64,000 bases of DNA from Pseudomonadales bacterium (GTDB taxonomy: Bacteria; Pseudomonadota; Gammaproteobacteria; Pseudomonadales; Porticoccaceae), in NCBI GenBank assembly GCA_024234435.1, contig JACKOF010000001.1:1240001-1304000 (forward strand), written 5' to 3'. Within the stretch, counting starts at the first letter, position 1. Every line of letters begins with the position of its first letter. Position numbers and translations under genes: made by a program. Below, piece by piece: positions 37,677-47,001 of this stretch. The notes below the pieces were generated by a model. It had not been told where the DNA came from and ran no database searches. It saw nothing but the letters and a program-made list of their open reading frames with translations.

Positions 37677-37710
37677 AGAGTAAACCACCCTTTTACTCTT
37701 TAATTGTATT
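37677..37710 (+). terminator. Probable rho-independent terminator after the AddAB-like pair
   Basis: AGAGTAAA (37677-37684) pairs with TTTACTCT (37692-37699) around a 7-base loop, followed by TTAATTGTATTTATG. The stem is A/T-rich, so strength is uncertain. Confidence 0.5.
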
Positions 37711-37925
37711 TATGTTCCCCTCTATTATTGAAATTTCTGTCAATTCTCAATATTCCACAATTCTCGAAGCGACTCTTTTAATCACAGAATGCATGATTGG
37801 TTTCGCCAAACAACACTATAGTTTTTAATAATTTGCCGCCACAAAGCCAAAATTTTAAAGTAGAATGCCCAGCTCTCGATAAGCTAATCTCCGTTAACAG
37901 GTAACCAGAGAAAACAGGCCACTCC

Positions 37926-38993
37926 ATGAGCAGTATTGAAAATGTAAACATTCAGTCGCAAGAAGTACTCGTGACTCCTCGCGAACTAAAACAGGAACTG
38001 CCAGCCAGCGAAAAGGCTCAGGAAACTATCGCGAATGGACGTCATGCCATTGAAAACATTCTCGATAAAAAAGATCACCGTATTATGGTGGTGGTTGGCC
38101 CCTGCTCCATCCACGATACCAAAGCCGCTATGGAGTACGCCCAACGGCTGAAAAAACTCTCTGATGAGGTTTCTGATACTCTGCTGATCGTTATGCGCGT
38201 CTACTTCGAAAAACCGCGTACGACCACGGGCTGGAAGGGCCTGATTAATGATCCTTACATTAACGACTCCTTCAAAATCACGGAAGGCCTTCATGTAGGG
38301 CGCCAGCTATTGCTGGATATTGCCGACCTCGGTTTACCGACGGCTACAGAGGCCCTTGATCCCATTTCACCTCAGTACATGCAGGACCTGATCGCGTGGT
38401 CTGCCATTGGTGCGCGCACCACTGAATCACAAACCCACCGGGAAATGGCTTCAGGTCTGTCATCGTCTGTGGGATTCAAAAACGGTACGGATGGTGGTCT
38501 CACCGTCGCCATTAATGCACTTCAATCTGTTGCCAGCCCTCACCGTTTTCTGGGTATCAATAATGATGGCAATGTGTCAGTCATCACGACGGCCGGCAAC
38601 CGCTATGCTCACGTTGTTCTGCGCGGCGGCGATGGCAAACCGAACTATGATTCGGTTAGTGTTTCTCTGGCGGAACAGGCTCTTAAAAAGGCCGGTATCG
38701 ACTGCAATATTATGGTGGATTGCAGTCACGCCAATTCCAACAAGAACCACGAATTGCAGCCTCTGGTGATGGAGAACGTTACCAACCAAATTCTGGAAGG
38801 TAATAAATCCATTATCGGCATCATGATTGAAAGTAACCTCAAGGCGGGCAATCAGAAAATCCCGGCCAATCTGGAAGAGCTGGAATACGGTGTGTCAATT
38901 ACTGACGCCTGTATCGATTGGGAAACAACCGAGAGCAGCTTGAAGGAGATGGCCAAAAAGCTGAAAGATATACTGCCCGCAAGAACCACCTGA
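37926..38993 (+). CDS. aroG: 3-deoxy-7-phosphoheptulonate synthase, class I
   Basis: 355 residues. The enzyme joins phosphoenolpyruvate and erythrose-4-phosphate, entering the shikimate pathway. VVGPCSIHD (~58), KPRTTTGWKGLINDP (~97) and the metal/substrate motifs SVGFKNGTDG (~180) and DCSHANSNK (~260) are present. The N-terminal LPASEKAQETI extension is where aromatic amino acids bind in AroF/G/H; which one inhibits this isozyme is not readable. TAGAAT at 37861-37866 may be its -10 box. No TyrR box was recognised. A strong terminator follows. Confidence 0.95.
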   Translation: MSSIENVNIQSQEVLVTPRELKQELPASEKAQETIANGRHAIENILDKKDHRIMVVVGPCSIHDTKAAMEYAQRLKKLSDEVSDTLLIVMRVYFEKPRTTTGWKGLINDPYINDSFKITEGLHVGRQLLLDIADLGLPTATEALDPISPQYMQDLIAWSAIGARTTESQTHREMASGLSSSVGFKNGTDGGLTVAINALQSVASPHRFLGINNDGNVSVITTAGNRYAHVVLRGGDGKPNYDSVSVSLAEQALKKAGIDCNIMVDCSHANSNKNHELQPLVMENVTNQILEGNKSIIGIMIESNLKAGNQKIPANLEELEYGVSITDACIDWETTESSLKEMAKKLKDILPARTT

Positions 38994-39032
38994 CACCGCG
39001 AAAAGATCAAAAAAGCTCACAACAAATATGAG

Positions 39033-39068
39033 AGCCTACATTATGAAAATCTTGTAGGCTTTTGTTTT
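39033..39068 (+). terminator. Rho-independent terminator of the DAHP synthase gene
   Basis: AGCCTACA (39033-39040) and TGTAGGCT (39053-39060) form a perfect 8-bp stem with a 12-base loop, followed by TTTGTTTTT. It lies 40 bases after the stop codon and just before the convergent tetR gene end (39082). Confidence 0.88.
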
Positions 39069-39081
39069 TATTGTTTTTAAT

Positions 39082-39675
39082 TTATTTTTCTGTTTGACTA
39101 AACCCGTTTATTACGGTGTCTATTACCTGCTCCAGCTGCTTGTGCGGTACCCCCATCTTCCCCAACAGCCGTAAACCTGCCATTGTCGCGATGAGCGTGT
39201 CTGCCTGTGCTGAAATATCTAAACCAGAAGCAATAAGTCCCATATCCTTTGCCTCCTGCAAGCGCTTGCAGAACAATTCGCGAATGACGAAGATGTGATT
39301 CCGGGCTTCTTTCGCCAGAGGCTTGTTGGTATTGGCAAGCTCGGAAATGGTATTAAAAAGCAAACAACCTTTTTCGAGCCGGACTGTTTCGCCATGAAGA
39401 AACAGTCCCGTAAAAAAGGCCTTGATAGCCTGAAGAGGATGACTGGTGCCTACCAGGGTTCGGGCTGTCATCGCCTCGAAGCTGTCCACATAGGTGGTCA
39501 TCACTTCACGAAAAAGCGACTCCTTGTCACCAAAAGACGAATAAAGGCTGCCTCGATTAAGCTCCATAGCCTCCAGTAATTTGCTGATAGAACTTGCTTC
39601 ATAACCATCCGTTATGAACACGTCCAGAGCAGCATTCAGCACTTCAGGTCTGTCAAACTCGGGCAATCGTGGCAA
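39082..39675 (-). CDS. TetR-family transcriptional regulator
   Basis: 197 residues. The N-terminal helix-turn-helix (~10-55; SISKLLEAMELNRGSLYSSF) is of the AcrR/NemR-like subgroup with GDKESLF after it, and the C-terminal domain (~80-190) would bind an unknown effector. The start is TTG at 39675, with CAGGA directly upstream. The gene stands alone between the DAHP synthase terminator and nfuA. Its upstream region has a perfect CRP half-site pair and a 9-bp inverted repeat, so it may be under catabolite control and self-regulated. Confidence 0.9.
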   Translation of the reverse strand: MPRLPEFDRPEVLNAALDVFITDGYEASSISKLLEAMELNRGSLYSSFGDKESLFREVMTTYVDSFEAMTARTLVGTSHPLQAIKAFFTGLFLHGETVRLEKGCLLFNTISELANTNKPLAKEARNHIFVIRELFCKRLQEAKDMGLIASGLDISAQADTLIATMAGLRLLGKMGVPHKQLEQVIDTVINGFSQTEK

Positions 39676-39725
39676 TGTCCTGCCTTCCTTTTTGTTTTTA
39701 TCGGGCTATATATTGCGCTATATTA

Positions 39726-39761
39726 AATTACAGGCAACATCAAACAGCCTGCCCTGTAATT
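39726..39761. promoter_or_regulatory. Inverted repeat upstream of tetR-family gene
   Basis: AATTACAGG (39726-39734) and CCTGTAATT (39753-39761) are exact complements, 27 bases apart start to start. They lie 51-86 bases upstream of the regulator's start. Possible operator half-sites for autoregulation; not demonstrated. Confidence 0.4.
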
Positions 39762-39776
39762 GTGACATAGATCACA
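39761..39776. promoter_or_regulatory. CRP/Vfr-type binding site
   Basis: TGTGACATAGATCACA matches the CRP consensus TGTGA-N6-TCACA in every defined base. It is about 90 bases upstream of the TetR-family gene and about 55 bases beyond the 3' end of nfuA, so only the regulator gene is a plausible target. Confidence 0.7.
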
Positions 39777-39828
39777 CTTTTTGTCTTCCCCCCAAAAGCG
39801 CCCTACAACATCTCGCCTGACCGACTAC

Positions 39829-40413
39829 TTATGAAAAATAGGCTTGGCTTCTATCCGTATGGTCTGTAACGTCCTTGACACCCTTGAGCCCAGGTACCTG
39901 ATTCATCAGCGTAGTCTCAACCCCCTGTTTGAGGGTGACATCGGCCATACCGCAGCCCTGACAACCTCCGCCAAAGCGAAGAATTGCATAGCCATCGACA
40001 ACTTCTTCCAGTGTGATATTCCCGCCGTGTGAGGCCAAACCCGGGTTCACCTCATTATGAAGCACATAATTAATATGATCTTCGATCGGACTGTCTTCAT
40101 TGATATTGGGCAATCGGGAATTGGGTGCCTTAATTGTCAATTGGCCACCAAATTTATCCTCGGAAAAGTCCACAATAGCATCTTCCAGAAAGGGCAGACT
40201 GCGATGTTCAAACCAGACACTGAACATATCATATGCAACAACCAAGTCATCCTCCTTTGAATCACCGGGCTTACAATAGGCAATACAGGTCTCGGCTCTC
40301 GGCGTACCGGGGTCCGAAACAAACATCCGTATCCCTGTCGTTTTATCCTCCTGTTTGGCCAAAAGGTCACTGAGATATTTCTGGGCTGATTCTGTGATGG
40401 TTACACTGTCCAT
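39829..40413 (-). CDS. nfuA: Iron-sulfur cluster carrier NfuA
   Basis: 194 residues from the ATG at 40413 (MDSVTITESA), matching E. coli NfuA (191). The N-terminal degenerate A-type domain (~1-95) lacks a full cysteine set, which is normal for NfuA. The C-terminal Nfu domain has GGGCQGCGMAD (~145) with the CxxC that binds a 4Fe-4S cluster between two subunits. An open frame reaches 40497 but the extra residues are not family-like. Divergent from metH across 244 bases. Confidence 0.96.
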   Translation of the reverse strand: MDSVTITESAQKYLSDLLAKQEDKTTGIRMFVSDPGTPRAETCIAYCKPGDSKEDDLVVAYDMFSVWFEHRSLPFLEDAIVDFSEDKFGGQLTIKAPNSRLPNINEDSPIEDHINYVLHNEVNPGLASHGGNITLEEVVDGYAILRFGGGCQGCGMADVTLKQGVETTLMNQVPGLKGVKDVTDHTDRSQAYFS

Positions 40414-40657
40414 AAGCAAAACTCTTGATACTCGGATAACGTGATATTGGATAAAAGGGCAACCGCCACTGGCGATATACCTGAGTAATTTACTCATGTA
40501 TTCTAGCAGTCAGGATAATTTGCCACAACAAGCACACCTGAACGGCCACTTTCAATTGCTGCTCTGCTAGAATGCGGTACCTGAAACAGTATTCCCGATA
40601 ACCATTAGTTAATGCCCCATCAAATGACATTAACCCAAGCACAAGAGAAAGCACGTC

Positions 40658-43600
40658 TTGACCGCACAAACACCCCAGCAGCAACGTATTGAATCCCTCC
40701 ACAGAGCGGCATCCGAACGCATCTTAATACTGGATGGTGCGATGGGAACCATGATCCAATCTCACAGGTTTGTCGAAAAAGACTATCGCGGCATTCGGTT
40801 TGCGGATTGGGGCCAAGATGTAGTTGGTAACAATGACTTATTATCACTGACACAACCCGACGTCATTAGAGATATCCACCGCGCTTACCTTCAGGCCGGC
40901 GCTGATATTGTCGAAACTAATACATTCAACTCCACAATTGCCTCTCAATCCGACTATGGCATGCAATCACTGGTGCGCGAGCTTAACGAAACTGGCGCAC
41001 GGCTAGCACGGGAGGCCTGTGATGCAGAAAGCACCCCTGAGCGACCTCGGTGGGTAGCGGGAGTCCTTGGGCCTACCAGCCGTACCGCATCTATTTCACC
41101 GGACGTTAACAATCCCGCCGCCCGAAATACCAGCTTTGACGAGTTGGTCGCTGACTATATAGTCGCAACCGAAGGCTTAATCGACGGCGGCTCCGATATT
41201 ATTCTGATCGAAACCATTTTCGATACACTGAATGCCAAAGCAGCTATTTTTGCGGTACAACAGGTGTTTGAACAGCAAGGTGTTGAGCTGCCAATCATGA
41301 TATCCGGAACCATCACCGATGCCAGTGGAAGAACTCTTTCAGGCCAAACACCGGAGGCGTTCTGGAACTCTCTAGCCCATGCTAAACCCTTTGCTATTGG
41401 CTTGAATTGCGCCTTGGGAGCAACCGAGCTAAGACCGCACATTGAAGAGCTGTCACGCATTTCCGACACACTGGTCAGCGCACACCCGAATGCCGGTTTG
41501 CCAAATGAATTTGGTGAATATGACGAAACCCCCGAACAAATGGCAGCCATTGTCGGTGAGTTTGCCAGCGCAGGCTTTCTCAACATTGTTGGCGGCTGCT
41601 GCGGTACTACGCCAGAGCATATTCGCGCCATTGCCGAAGCGGTATCCAATCAAACAGTGCGTCGTGTTCCGGAAATACCATCTGCCTGCCGCCTAGCAGG
41701 CCTGGAACCTTTCAACATTACCGCAGAGTCTCTCTTTGTCAATGTTGGTGAACGCTGCAATATTACCGGGTCAGCCAAATTTAAACGGTTGATTCTGGAC
41801 GACGATTACGACACTGCGCTGGAAGTCGCCCGACAACAGGTGGAAGACGGCGCCCAGATCATCGATATCAACATGGACGAAGGCATGCTGGATGCTGTTA
41901 AAGCCATGACGACTTTTCTGAAGCTTGTCGCCTCAGAGCCCGATATCTGCAAAGTACCGATTATGGTGGATTCGTCCAAATGGGAGGTTATCGAAGCAGG
42001 CCTGAAATGTATTCAGGGCAAACCCGTGGTGAACTCTATCAGTATGAAAGAAGGTGTTGAACCTTTTATCGCACAAGCCAGGCTCTGCCAGAAATATGGT
42101 GCTGCCGTGGTTGTTATGGCGTTTGATGAAGACGGCCAGGCAGACAACCTTGAGCGACGCAAAGTAATTTGTCAGCGCAGTTATGACATTCTGGTGAATC
42201 AGGTCGGTTTTAACCCTCAGGATATTATCTTTGACCCCAACGTGTTTGCCGTGGCCACGGGAATTGAAGAGCACAACAACTACGCTGTTGATTTCATTGA
42301 GAGCGCACGCTGGATTCGACAAAACCTGCCTGGCGCACAAATTTCCGGCGGAATCAGTAACGTTTCGTTTTCTTTTCGGGGTAACAATCCGGTTCGCGAA
42401 GCGATTCACTCGGTATTTCTGTATCACGCCATTAAAGCCGGTCTCTCCATGGGCATTGTGAATGCAGGGCAACTGGCGGTTTATTCCGACCTGCCGGATG
42501 AACTTCGAGATTGTGTAGAGGACGTGATTCTCAACAAACACGCCGACGGTACCGAAAACCTGCTGTCCATTGCCGAAAAATACCGGGGCGATGGCGGTGG
42601 CACCGAGCGAAAAGAAGACCTGGAGTGGCGTACGTGGCCCGTTTCAAAGCGGCTTGAACACTCGCTGGTTAAAGGTATTAACAATTTTATTGAAGAAGAT
42701 ACCGAGCTGGCCCGCCAGGAAGCCACCCGCCCTCTCGATGTTATCGAAGGCCCGTTAATGGACGGCATGAGCGTCGTCGGTGACCTGTTCGGTTCAGGAC
42801 AAATGTTTCTTCCGCAAGTGGTTAAGTCTGCCCGAGTCATGAAACAAGCCGTCGCGTATCTACAACCCTATATTGAAGCGGAAAAAAGCGAAGGTGCCGA
42901 AACTAACGGTAAAATTTTGATGGCCACGGTGAAAGGTGATGTACACGATATCGGCAAAAACATTGTCGGCGTGGTACTCCAATGCAATAACTACGAAGTG
43001 GTAGATTTGGGCGTAATGGTGCCAGCAGAAACCATCCTTGATACCGCCCAAAAAGAACAGGTAGATATTATTGGCCTGTCAGGCTTGATCACGCCTTCGC
43101 TAGACGAAATGGTACATATCGCCAGTGAAATGGAGCGTCGTCAAATCAACCTGCCATTAATGATCGGCGGTGCCACTACATCCAAAGCGCATACCGCCGT
43201 TAAAATTGATCCGCAATACCAGCTAAACCAGACAGTGTATGTTCCCGATGCGTCTCGCGCCGTCGGTGTCGCCAGCAAGCTACTAAGTAAAGAGCAGCGC
43301 GATGCTTTTGTTCTGGATTTACAAGCCGAATATGTCACCGTGCGCGAACGGACTGCCAACCGCAAACCCAAAGGCACCTCCCTGCCTTACAGCCAGGCCA
43401 TAGAATCCGGCCCGAAGCTCGACTGGAACAACTACCAACCACCGGTGCCAACATTCACCGGCATCAAGGTATTCGAGGACTACCCTCTCGAAGAGCTGAT
43501 AAACACCATTGACTGGACGCCCTTTTTCATCAGCTGGGATCTGGCGGGCAAATACCCGAAAATTCTCGACGACAAAACGGTAGGTGAAGCGGCACGCAAC

Positions 43601-44353
43601 CTGTTTGCTGACGGACAAGCCATGCTGCAAAAAATCATTGCAGAAAAACGCCTGAAAGCCAGTGCCGTCATCGGTTTATGGCCGGCCAACACCGTTAATC
43701 ATGATGATATTAACGTGTACGCTGATGAATCTCGTGAGCAGCCTATTGCAACACTGCACCAAATCCGACAACAGATTCGCAAAACCGGGGCTGGAGACGA
43801 GCTGCTCTCGCTCGCCGACTACATAGCGCCTGCCGATTCAGGTGTTGCCGACTATATCGGCGGGTTTGCCGTGACTACCGGTCTGGGAGCCGATGAGCTG
43901 GCAAAAGAGTACGAAGCCAAGGGTGATGATTACAACAGTATTATGGTGAAGGCGCTGGCAGACCGACTGGCCGAATCTTTTGCCGAGCATATGCACCGTA
44001 GAGTTCGCACTGAGTTCTGGGGTTACGCCCAGCAAGAACAACTGGACAATGAATCGTTGATTAAAGAAAAGTATCAGGGAATCAGGCCCGCTCCAGGCTA
44101 CCCCTCCTGCCCTGATCATAGCGAAAAAGCAACGTTGTTTGCGCTGCTTGACGCAGAACAGACGGGTATCCAGCTCACGGACAGCTTTGCCATGCTGCCC
44201 GCGGCTTCGGTCAGCGGCTGGTATTTCTCGCACCCTCAGGCAAAATACTTTAACACGGGTAAAATTCAGCGGGATCAACTGGAAAGCCTTGCTGAACGAA
44301 AACAGCAGCCCATTGAAACCGTGGAACGCTGGTTGCGCCCTATTTTGGACTAA
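40658..44353 (+). CDS. metH: Cobalamin-dependent methionine synthase
   Basis: 1231 residues with the four-module order of MetH. Homocysteine domain (~20-340): Zn ligands in the NCALG segment and GGCCGTTPEH. Methyltetrahydrofolate domain (~365-620): NVGERCNITGS. Cobalamin domain (~660-900): GDVHDIGKNIVG with the cobalt-ligating histidine. AdoMet reactivation domain (~930-1225): RPAPGYPSCPDH. Length equals E. coli MetH (1227). No ATG is possible near the N-terminus in this frame; TTG at 40658 is used. No B12 or SAH riboswitch was recognised in the 160 bases before it, though TAGAAT at 40569 may be a -10 box. Confidence 0.96.
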   Translation: MTAQTPQQQRIESLHRAASERILILDGAMGTMIQSHRFVEKDYRGIRFADWGQDVVGNNDLLSLTQPDVIRDIHRAYLQAGADIVETNTFNSTIASQSDYGMQSLVRELNETGARLAREACDAESTPERPRWVAGVLGPTSRTASISPDVNNPAARNTSFDELVADYIVATEGLIDGGSDIILIETIFDTLNAKAAIFAVQQVFEQQGVELPIMISGTITDASGRTLSGQTPEAFWNSLAHAKPFAIGLNCALGATELRPHIEELSRISDTLVSAHPNAGLPNEFGEYDETPEQMAAIVGEFASAGFLNIVGGCCGTTPEHIRAIAEAVSNQTVRRVPEIPSACRLAGLEPFNITAESLFVNVGERCNITGSAKFKRLILDDDYDTALEVARQQVEDGAQIIDINMDEGMLDAVKAMTTFLKLVASEPDICKVPIMVDSSKWEVIEAGLKCIQGKPVVNSISMKEGVEPFIAQARLCQKYGAAVVVMAFDEDGQADNLERRKVICQRSYDILVNQVGFNPQDIIFDPNVFAVATGIEEHNNYAVDFIESARWIRQNLPGAQISGGISNVSFSFRGNNPVREAIHSVFLYHAIKAGLSMGIVNAGQLAVYSDLPDELRDCVEDVILNKHADGTENLLSIAEKYRGDGGGTERKEDLEWRTWPVSKRLEHSLVKGINNFIEEDTELARQEATRPLDVIEGPLMDGMSVVGDLFGSGQMFLPQVVKSARVMKQAVAYLQPYIEAEKSEGAETNGKILMATVKGDVHDIGKNIVGVVLQCNNYEVVDLGVMVPAETILDTAQKEQVDIIGLSGLITPSLDEMVHIASEMERRQINLPLMIGGATTSKAHTAVKIDPQYQLNQTVYVPDASRAVGVASKLLSKEQRDAFVLDLQAEYVTVRERTANRKPKGTSLPYSQAIESGPKLDWNNYQPPVPTFTGIKVFEDYPLEELINTIDWTPFFISWDLAGKYPKILDDKTVGEAARNLFADGQAMLQKIIAEKRLKASAVIGLWPANTVNHDDINVYADESREQPIATLHQIRQQIRKTGAGDELLSLADYIAPADSGVADYIGGFAVTTGLGADELAKEYEAKGDDYNSIMVKALADRLAESFAEHMHRRVRTEFWGYAQQEQLDNESLIKEKYQGIRPAPGYPSCPDHSEKATLFALLDAEQTGIQLTDSFAMLPAASVSGWYFSHPQAKYFNTGKIQRDQLESLAERKQQPIETVERWLRPILD

Positions 44354-44381
44354 ACAGGTCTGGACTGAGCAGGAACGGACA

Positions 44382-44672
44382 ATGAACTCAACTGATACCC
44401 CGAAACAAAAAAGTTCGGAAAAACCGGATTCGGAACTAGCTGGTTCAGCAGAAAGAAACCAGCAACCAAAAAGTGAAGCCCCCACTTTTTGGCAAATTGT
44501 CTTCAGTACCCTTGCCTCCTTTTTCGGTGTGCAAAGTCAGAAAAACCGGGAGCGGGATTTCCAACACGGCCATCCGCTCGCATTTATTACCGCCGGACTT
44601 ATTCTCACTATTGTTTTCATTATTACCGTTGTTACCGTGGTTAAGCTGGTGTTATCAAATGTCGGTGCCTGA
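44382..44672 (+). CDS. DUF2970 small membrane protein
   Basis: 96 residues. A hydrophilic Ser/Glu-rich N-terminus (~1-35) is followed by the DUF2970 core: FWQIVFSTLASFFGVQ, then NRERDF and one membrane helix (FITAGLILTIVFIITVVTVV). The family is found across gammaproteobacteria and has no known function. AGGA precedes the ATG by 8 bases. It follows metH by 28 bases and may be co-transcribed. The open frame extends upstream into metH, but this is a shadow. Confidence 0.85.
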   Translation: MNSTDTPKQKSSEKPDSELAGSAERNQQPKSEAPTFWQIVFSTLASFFGVQSQKNRERDFQHGHPLAFITAGLILTIVFIITVVTVVKLVLSNVGA

Positions 44673-44711
44673 CACGCCGCATCTGTCTTTGTAGCACAAG
44701 GATTAAGGCCT

Positions 44712-45155
44712 ATGACCAGTACCTTTATCGGCTTATTGATTGGCATTATCGTAGCAATACCCGGAACGATAATGCCAACCCGAAAATTTTTAAAACCTAA
44801 AAACGAAAAAATATTCTATTCATTAAGCCTGTTCCCCATCGCCTTAATTTACATTGGTTTTGCTTACTACTACGGAAATCTTGAAGTACTACACGCTGAG
44901 ATTATCGGTGTCATCATTTTTCTTTTTTTCGCATTAGCTGGTCAACTCATCGCCACCTGGATTTTAATTTATGGCTATCTGATACACGCCGTATGGGATA
45001 TATGCCATGAACTTTTCATTTCGGGTATAGGCGACGCCATTCCCTGGACACAAGTACCAACTGGTTACGCAGCTTTTTGCCTGGCTTACGACCTGATCAT
45101 TGCCTTCTATATTTTCAAACGAATGGCTTTGTGGGATACCGATGAAGTATCGTGA
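44712..45155 (+). CDS. Hypothetical polytopic membrane protein
   Basis: 147 residues with four or five membrane helices: ~5-22, 35-54, 60-85 (IIGVIIFLFFALAGQLIATW) and 115-135. The conserved-looking HAVWDICHEL and a later Tyr-Asp in an otherwise hydrophobic helix recall DUF6010-type proteins, a weak resemblance by eye. No function can be assigned. It lies between DUF2970 (39-base gap) and the prenyltransferase gene (33-base gap), all on the plus strand. Confidence 0.78.
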   Translation: MTSTFIGLLIGIIVAIPGTIMPTRKFLKPKNEKIFYSLSLFPIALIYIGFAYYYGNLEVLHAEIIGVIIFLFFALAGQLIATWILIYGYLIHAVWDICHELFISGIGDAIPWTQVPTGYAAFCLAYDLIIAFYIFKRMALWDTDEVS

Positions 45156-45188
45156 CTGAACAGAAAAACAGGAAACGATTTCTAAACC

Positions 45189-46127
45189 ATGAATCTTCCG
45201 CTAAAGCCCAAAACGTTACCCCAACGTTCTACTGAGTTGGTCGTTCCCGCAATCGCCCATTCGGCCAGGTTACCGTTTCTGGTATTAACCCCGGTTTGCG
45301 TATTTCTCGGTGTAAGTATCGCGCTTCAAAGTCAAACCGACATTAATATCGGCCACCTGAGCCTGATTGTAATAGGAGCTCTGCTGGCCCACATTAGTGT
45401 CAATCTGTTGAACGAATATCACGACTTCAAAAGTGGCCTGGATTTCAACACCCGCAGAACCCCTTTCAATGGTGGCAGCGGCTTCTTACCAAAACACCCC
45501 GAACAGAAAAGCACCATATTGATTGCAGGTATTGCGTCATTAACAGCGGTTATTGCTATTGGTCTGTTCTTTGTTTGGACACACGGTTTGGCCATAATAC
45601 CGATCGGCGTCACCGGTATTCTGTTGATTATCTATTACACTGGCTGGATAAACCGACGCCCCTTGCTGTGCCTGATTGCACCCGGTTTAGGCTTCGGTGT
45701 TTTAATGGTACTGGGTACCCAGTTTTTGCTTCAGAAACAATACTCAATACTGGCTGGTTTGGCCGCTATCGTGCCCTTTTGCCTTGTTAATAACCTGTTG
45801 CTATTAAACCAATATCCGGATCTAAATGCCGACACCGAAGCAGGCCGCTATCACCTGCCTATCGCTCGCGGCATACCCTTCAGCAACGCCGTATACGCAC
45901 TGTTCATCATGTTAACAATCATGACCGTGATACTTTGCGTCGCTTACGGTTATTTCCCTCTGCTCAGCCTCATCTCACTGCTGCCCATACCCCTGGGACT
46001 ATATGCATTGGTTGGCGCGATTCGCTATGGCGCATCAATTGGAGAACATCCTGAATATCTTGCCGTTAATACGGCCACAGCAATCCTTACACCACTATTG
46101 CTGGCATTGTCATTACTAATGGGATAA
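45189..46127 (+). CDS. UbiA/MenA-family prenyltransferase
   Basis: 312 residues with eight or nine membrane helices. The two Asp-rich motifs that bind prenyl diphosphate through magnesium are NEYHDFKSGLD (~79) and NQYPDLNADTEAGR (~213). The NEYHDFKSGLDFNTR form resembles MenA-like enzymes rather than UbiA of ubiquinone synthesis (NDxxDxxxD). No men or ubi gene is near, so the aromatic acceptor is unknown. The 3' end overlaps the convergent unknown gene by 12 bases. Confidence 0.88.
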   Translation: MNLPLKPKTLPQRSTELVVPAIAHSARLPFLVLTPVCVFLGVSIALQSQTDINIGHLSLIVIGALLAHISVNLLNEYHDFKSGLDFNTRRTPFNGGSGFLPKHPEQKSTILIAGIASLTAVIAIGLFFVWTHGLAIIPIGVTGILLIIYYTGWINRRPLLCLIAPGLGFGVLMVLGTQFLLQKQYSILAGLAAIVPFCLVNNLLLLNQYPDLNADTEAGRYHLPIARGIPFSNAVYALFIMLTIMTVILCVAYGYFPLLSLISLLPIPLGLYALVGAIRYGASIGEHPEYLAVNTATAILTPLLLALSLLMG

Positions 46128-46559
46128 TTCGGCTTGTATCAGAAACCGGATTATTTCTGACTCGATACGATGCCACAACCGTTGTTCAGCAACATCTTCC
46201 AGGGAAACACCCCTACCAAGAACGGTAAACATACTTTCCATCAGAGTCCGGGTAAATCTGGAATCAATCTGGCTGGATTTGTGACGGTGAGCAGCATCAG
46301 TCAACGCATTTTTAGCTTCGCCCACATTATCAAGCCAGCATAACAGGCAGTACATTCCCCAATCGATCATAGCGTTCTGCATGGCTATCCTATGAATGCC
46401 ACCGTGTTGAGTGAACACTTCTTCCGCTTCCGGACACTGAGAAAAGAAATAGCGGATAATCTGCGGATGGACGTCACCCAATTCTTCTGCCGCCCGTTCC
46501 AGAATTGTTTCCAACAGCTGCATTTCCGCTGCCTGCTCTTGTGCCCGGCTGCCAGTCAT
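46116..46559 (-). CDS. Hypothetical all-helical protein
   Basis: 147 residues, predicted mostly alpha-helical. It has VHPQIIRYFFSQCPEAEEVF near 30 and AMIDWGMYCLLCWLDNVGEA near 60. The pattern faintly recalls a globin-like fold, but no proximal haem histidine could be assigned, so no function is claimed. A GAGGT site precedes the ATG. Its last codons overlap the prenyltransferase gene's end on the other strand. Confidence 0.72.
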   Translation of the reverse strand: MTGSRAQEQAAEMQLLETILERAAEELGDVHPQIIRYFFSQCPEAEEVFTQHGGIHRIAMQNAMIDWGMYCLLCWLDNVGEAKNALTDAAHRHKSSQIDSRFTRTLMESMFTVLGRGVSLEDVAEQRLWHRIESEIIRFLIQAELSH

Positions 46560-47001
46560 TGTAACGACCTCGTGAATTCATTGTTTAAATAAGTCTGGTT
46601 GCAGGAGGCTTGCCTGATACCACTACAATCACGCTTCTTGCCTATGAATTCAAAGAAGCGCCCAGAGCAACCTCTTCGATAACAAATTAAATACGCCACC
46701 AACAGAAAAATATAAACATATATGTTTAATATATTCAACAAGCCGTCAAATTGTTTTCATATTTAGTTGTTTTTTATCAAAAAATATTAAAAATATATAA
46801 CAACATGCTTGTTTATTTTTAAACATTTACCTCAGAATATTAGGTGGGCCTGCGATATTGGAACGCGATAAATAAAACCGGTTGACTCACAGACCACCCC
46901 TTTGAATCCTCTTCACTCCATATCTCAAACTTTCGGCGCCAAGTTGAAAATGAGAAATGAGCGGCACACCCGTTACTCTTTAAACCACATGCAAAGTCGT
47001 T
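46560..47001. other. A+T-rich intergenic region without a supported gene
   Basis: About 440 bases, strongly A+T-rich between 46680 and 46840 with long T and A runs. One plus-strand open frame (46902-47162) runs antisense into the PEP-CTERM gene and looks spurious. No RNA gene or clear terminator was seen. Confidence 0.5.

Noticed and set aside
40498..40657. SAH or cobalamin riboswitch upstream of metH
   Set aside because: Only 160 bases are available and none of the conserved motifs was recognised.
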